In this document: positions 31,142-31,758 of the stretch, one piece after another
Numbering within the stretch: position 1 is the stretch's first letter
Layout: every line of letters starts with the position of its first letter
Source: Gemmatimonadota bacterium
Lineage (GTDB): Bacteria; Gemmatimonadota; Gemmatimonadetes; Longimicrobiales; Gaopeijiaceae
NCBI GenBank assembly: GCA_012959595.1
Contig: DUCW01000008.1
Location: 5,568-37,325 of the forward strand
Reading direction: 5' to 3'
Length of the DNA stretch: 31,758 nt
Program-made: the position numbers and the translations under genes
Notes under the pieces: generated by a model
Seen by the model: only the letters and a program-made list of their open reading frames with translations
What the model was told of the DNA's origin: nothing
Databases searched by the model: none

Positions 31142-31758
31142 CTAAATAAAGCCTATAGCGGGCTCCTCTAAGATTTCCTTTAGAGTTTTCAAAAACTTCG
31201 CTCCTACCGCTCCATCTATCACCCTGTGGTCACAGCTCATTGTGAGCTTCAGCCGTTCAGACTCCAGGGCTCCAACCGCCAAAATGGCCGCCTCTGGAGG
31301 ATTGATGACTGCGGTGAACTCCTGAATGCCAAACATGCCGAGGTTTGAAATCGAAAAAGTGCCCCCTGTATACTCTGCTGGTTTCAGAGTCTTGTTTTTG
31401 GCTTTGTCGGCCAATCGACGCACCTCGTCGTGAATCTCCCTTAGGCTCATAGACTGAGCGTTTCTGATAACCGGAGTTATTAGGCCATCTTCCACCGCCG
31501 TGGCTACTCCAATGTGAACAGCATGGAATCTTCTGATAGAGTCTTGCATCCAGTGTGCATTACATTCAGGGTGCAGCTTCAATGCTGCCCCTGTAGCTTT
31601 AATGATGATGTCGTTATAGGAAATCTTTACACCATCCGCTTCCAATATTCTATTTATTTTCGACCGAGCCTCTGCCCACTTACTCATATCGACGCTAATC
31701 GTGAGGAAGAAGTGGGGAACTGGGCCTATAGACTCTGAAAGTCTACGAGCAATGGTTT
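31142..31758 (-). CDS. 2-oxoacid dehydrogenase E2 acyltransferase, catalytic domain (partial, runs off window)
   Basis: The frame is open to the window edge, so the 5' part (lipoyl and E1/E3-binding domains) lies outside. The visible 205 codons are the catalytic domain: it begins IARRLSESIGPVPHFFLTIS, like the E2 block xxIAxRLxxSxxxxPHFYLT, continues with VEDGLITPVIRNA and GTFSISNLGMFGIQEFTAVINPPEAAILAVG, and ends with the active-site motif SCDHRVIDGA (His and Asp of HxxxDG). It transfers acyl groups from lipoyl arms to CoA, most likely acetyl in a pyruvate dehydrogenase complex. An internal ATG at 31687 is not the true start. Confidence 0.93.
   Translation of the reverse strand, partial: TIARRLSESIGPVPHFFLTISVDMSKWAEARSKINRILEADGVKISYNDIIIKATGAALKLHPECNAHWMQDSIRRFHAVHIGVATAVEDGLITPVIRNAQSMSLREIHDEVRRLADKAKNKTLKPAEYTGGTFSISNLGMFGIQEFTAVINPPEAAILAVGALESERLKLTMSCDHRVIDGAVGAKFLKTLKEILEEPAIGFI

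Noticed and set aside
1..31758. tRNA, rRNA, CRISPR array, insertion sequence or phage genes
   Set aside because: I looked on both strands and saw no cloverleaf, spaced direct repeats, transposase or integrase motifs; the window is almost fully explained by metabolic and respiratory genes.

Overview
The window is a chromosomal segment from an aerobic, double-membraned (diderm) bacterium, probably an uncultured marine or sediment lineage. The diderm reading rests on two lipobox lipoproteins and a DUF481 beta-barrel outer-membrane protein. Aerobic life is shown by a complete A1-type haem-copper cytochrome c oxidase and a bd-superfamily oxidase-like protein. TRAP/TAXI transport, a long plant/cyanobacterial-type IspH and several PCP_red-domain proteins fit groups such as Nitrospirota, Nitrospinota, Gemmatimonadota or related candidate phyla, but the sequence read by eye does not fix the taxon. 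I see no tRNA, rRNA, CRISPR array, transposase or prophage.

Layout. (1) 69-6707: a broken menC/N-acylamino-acid-racemase-type gene, an unrecognised 206-aa protein on the other strand, a TRAP-TAXI transporter (fused 4TM/12TM permease plus lipoprotein receptor), a class V PLP enzyme, and a convergent DUF192 protein. This looks like an uptake and catabolism locus for an amino-acid-like or carboxylate substrate. (2) 6807-7335: a zinc-less Trm112-like protein and a small two-helix membrane protein. (3) 7373-24148, all on the minus strand: a respiratory island of 17 genes. Read in transcription order it begins with a maturation-like module: a 3Fe-type ferredoxin, an Mrp/NBP35 P-loop ATPase, a zinc-ribbon PCP_red protein, and an ABC ATPase with its ABC-2 permease. 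After a 316-bp gap with two perfect hairpins comes a second long unit: a double-USP/double-PCP_red protein, a radical SAM/SPASM/PCP_red protein, a CydA-like membrane protein without CydB, three c-type cytochromes (one fused to an ethylbenzene-dehydrogenase-type haem domain), a cupredoxin lipoprotein, CoxB, CoxA, CoxC, a subunit IV-like protein and a 46-aa membrane peptide. Many neighbours share 1-, 4- or 8-nt stop/start overlaps, so the unit is translationally coupled. (4) 24275-31758: a DUF481 protein, a GAF-domain protein like free Met-R-sulfoxide reductase, an M42 aminopeptidase, a long IspH, dihydrolipoyl dehydrogenase, a TlcC-like carrier, and the catalytic end of an E2 acyltransferase that runs off the window.

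The most distinctive content is region 3. One operon holds two unrelated oxygen-reductase folds (bd-like and haem-copper), several haem and copper electron carriers, and a set of accessory proteins marked by four copies of the small PCP_red domain in three different fusion contexts. The sequence suggests a dedicated, co-evolved electron-transfer complex together with its own cofactor-maturation and stress-sensing proteins. That functional link is inference from gene order and shared domains.
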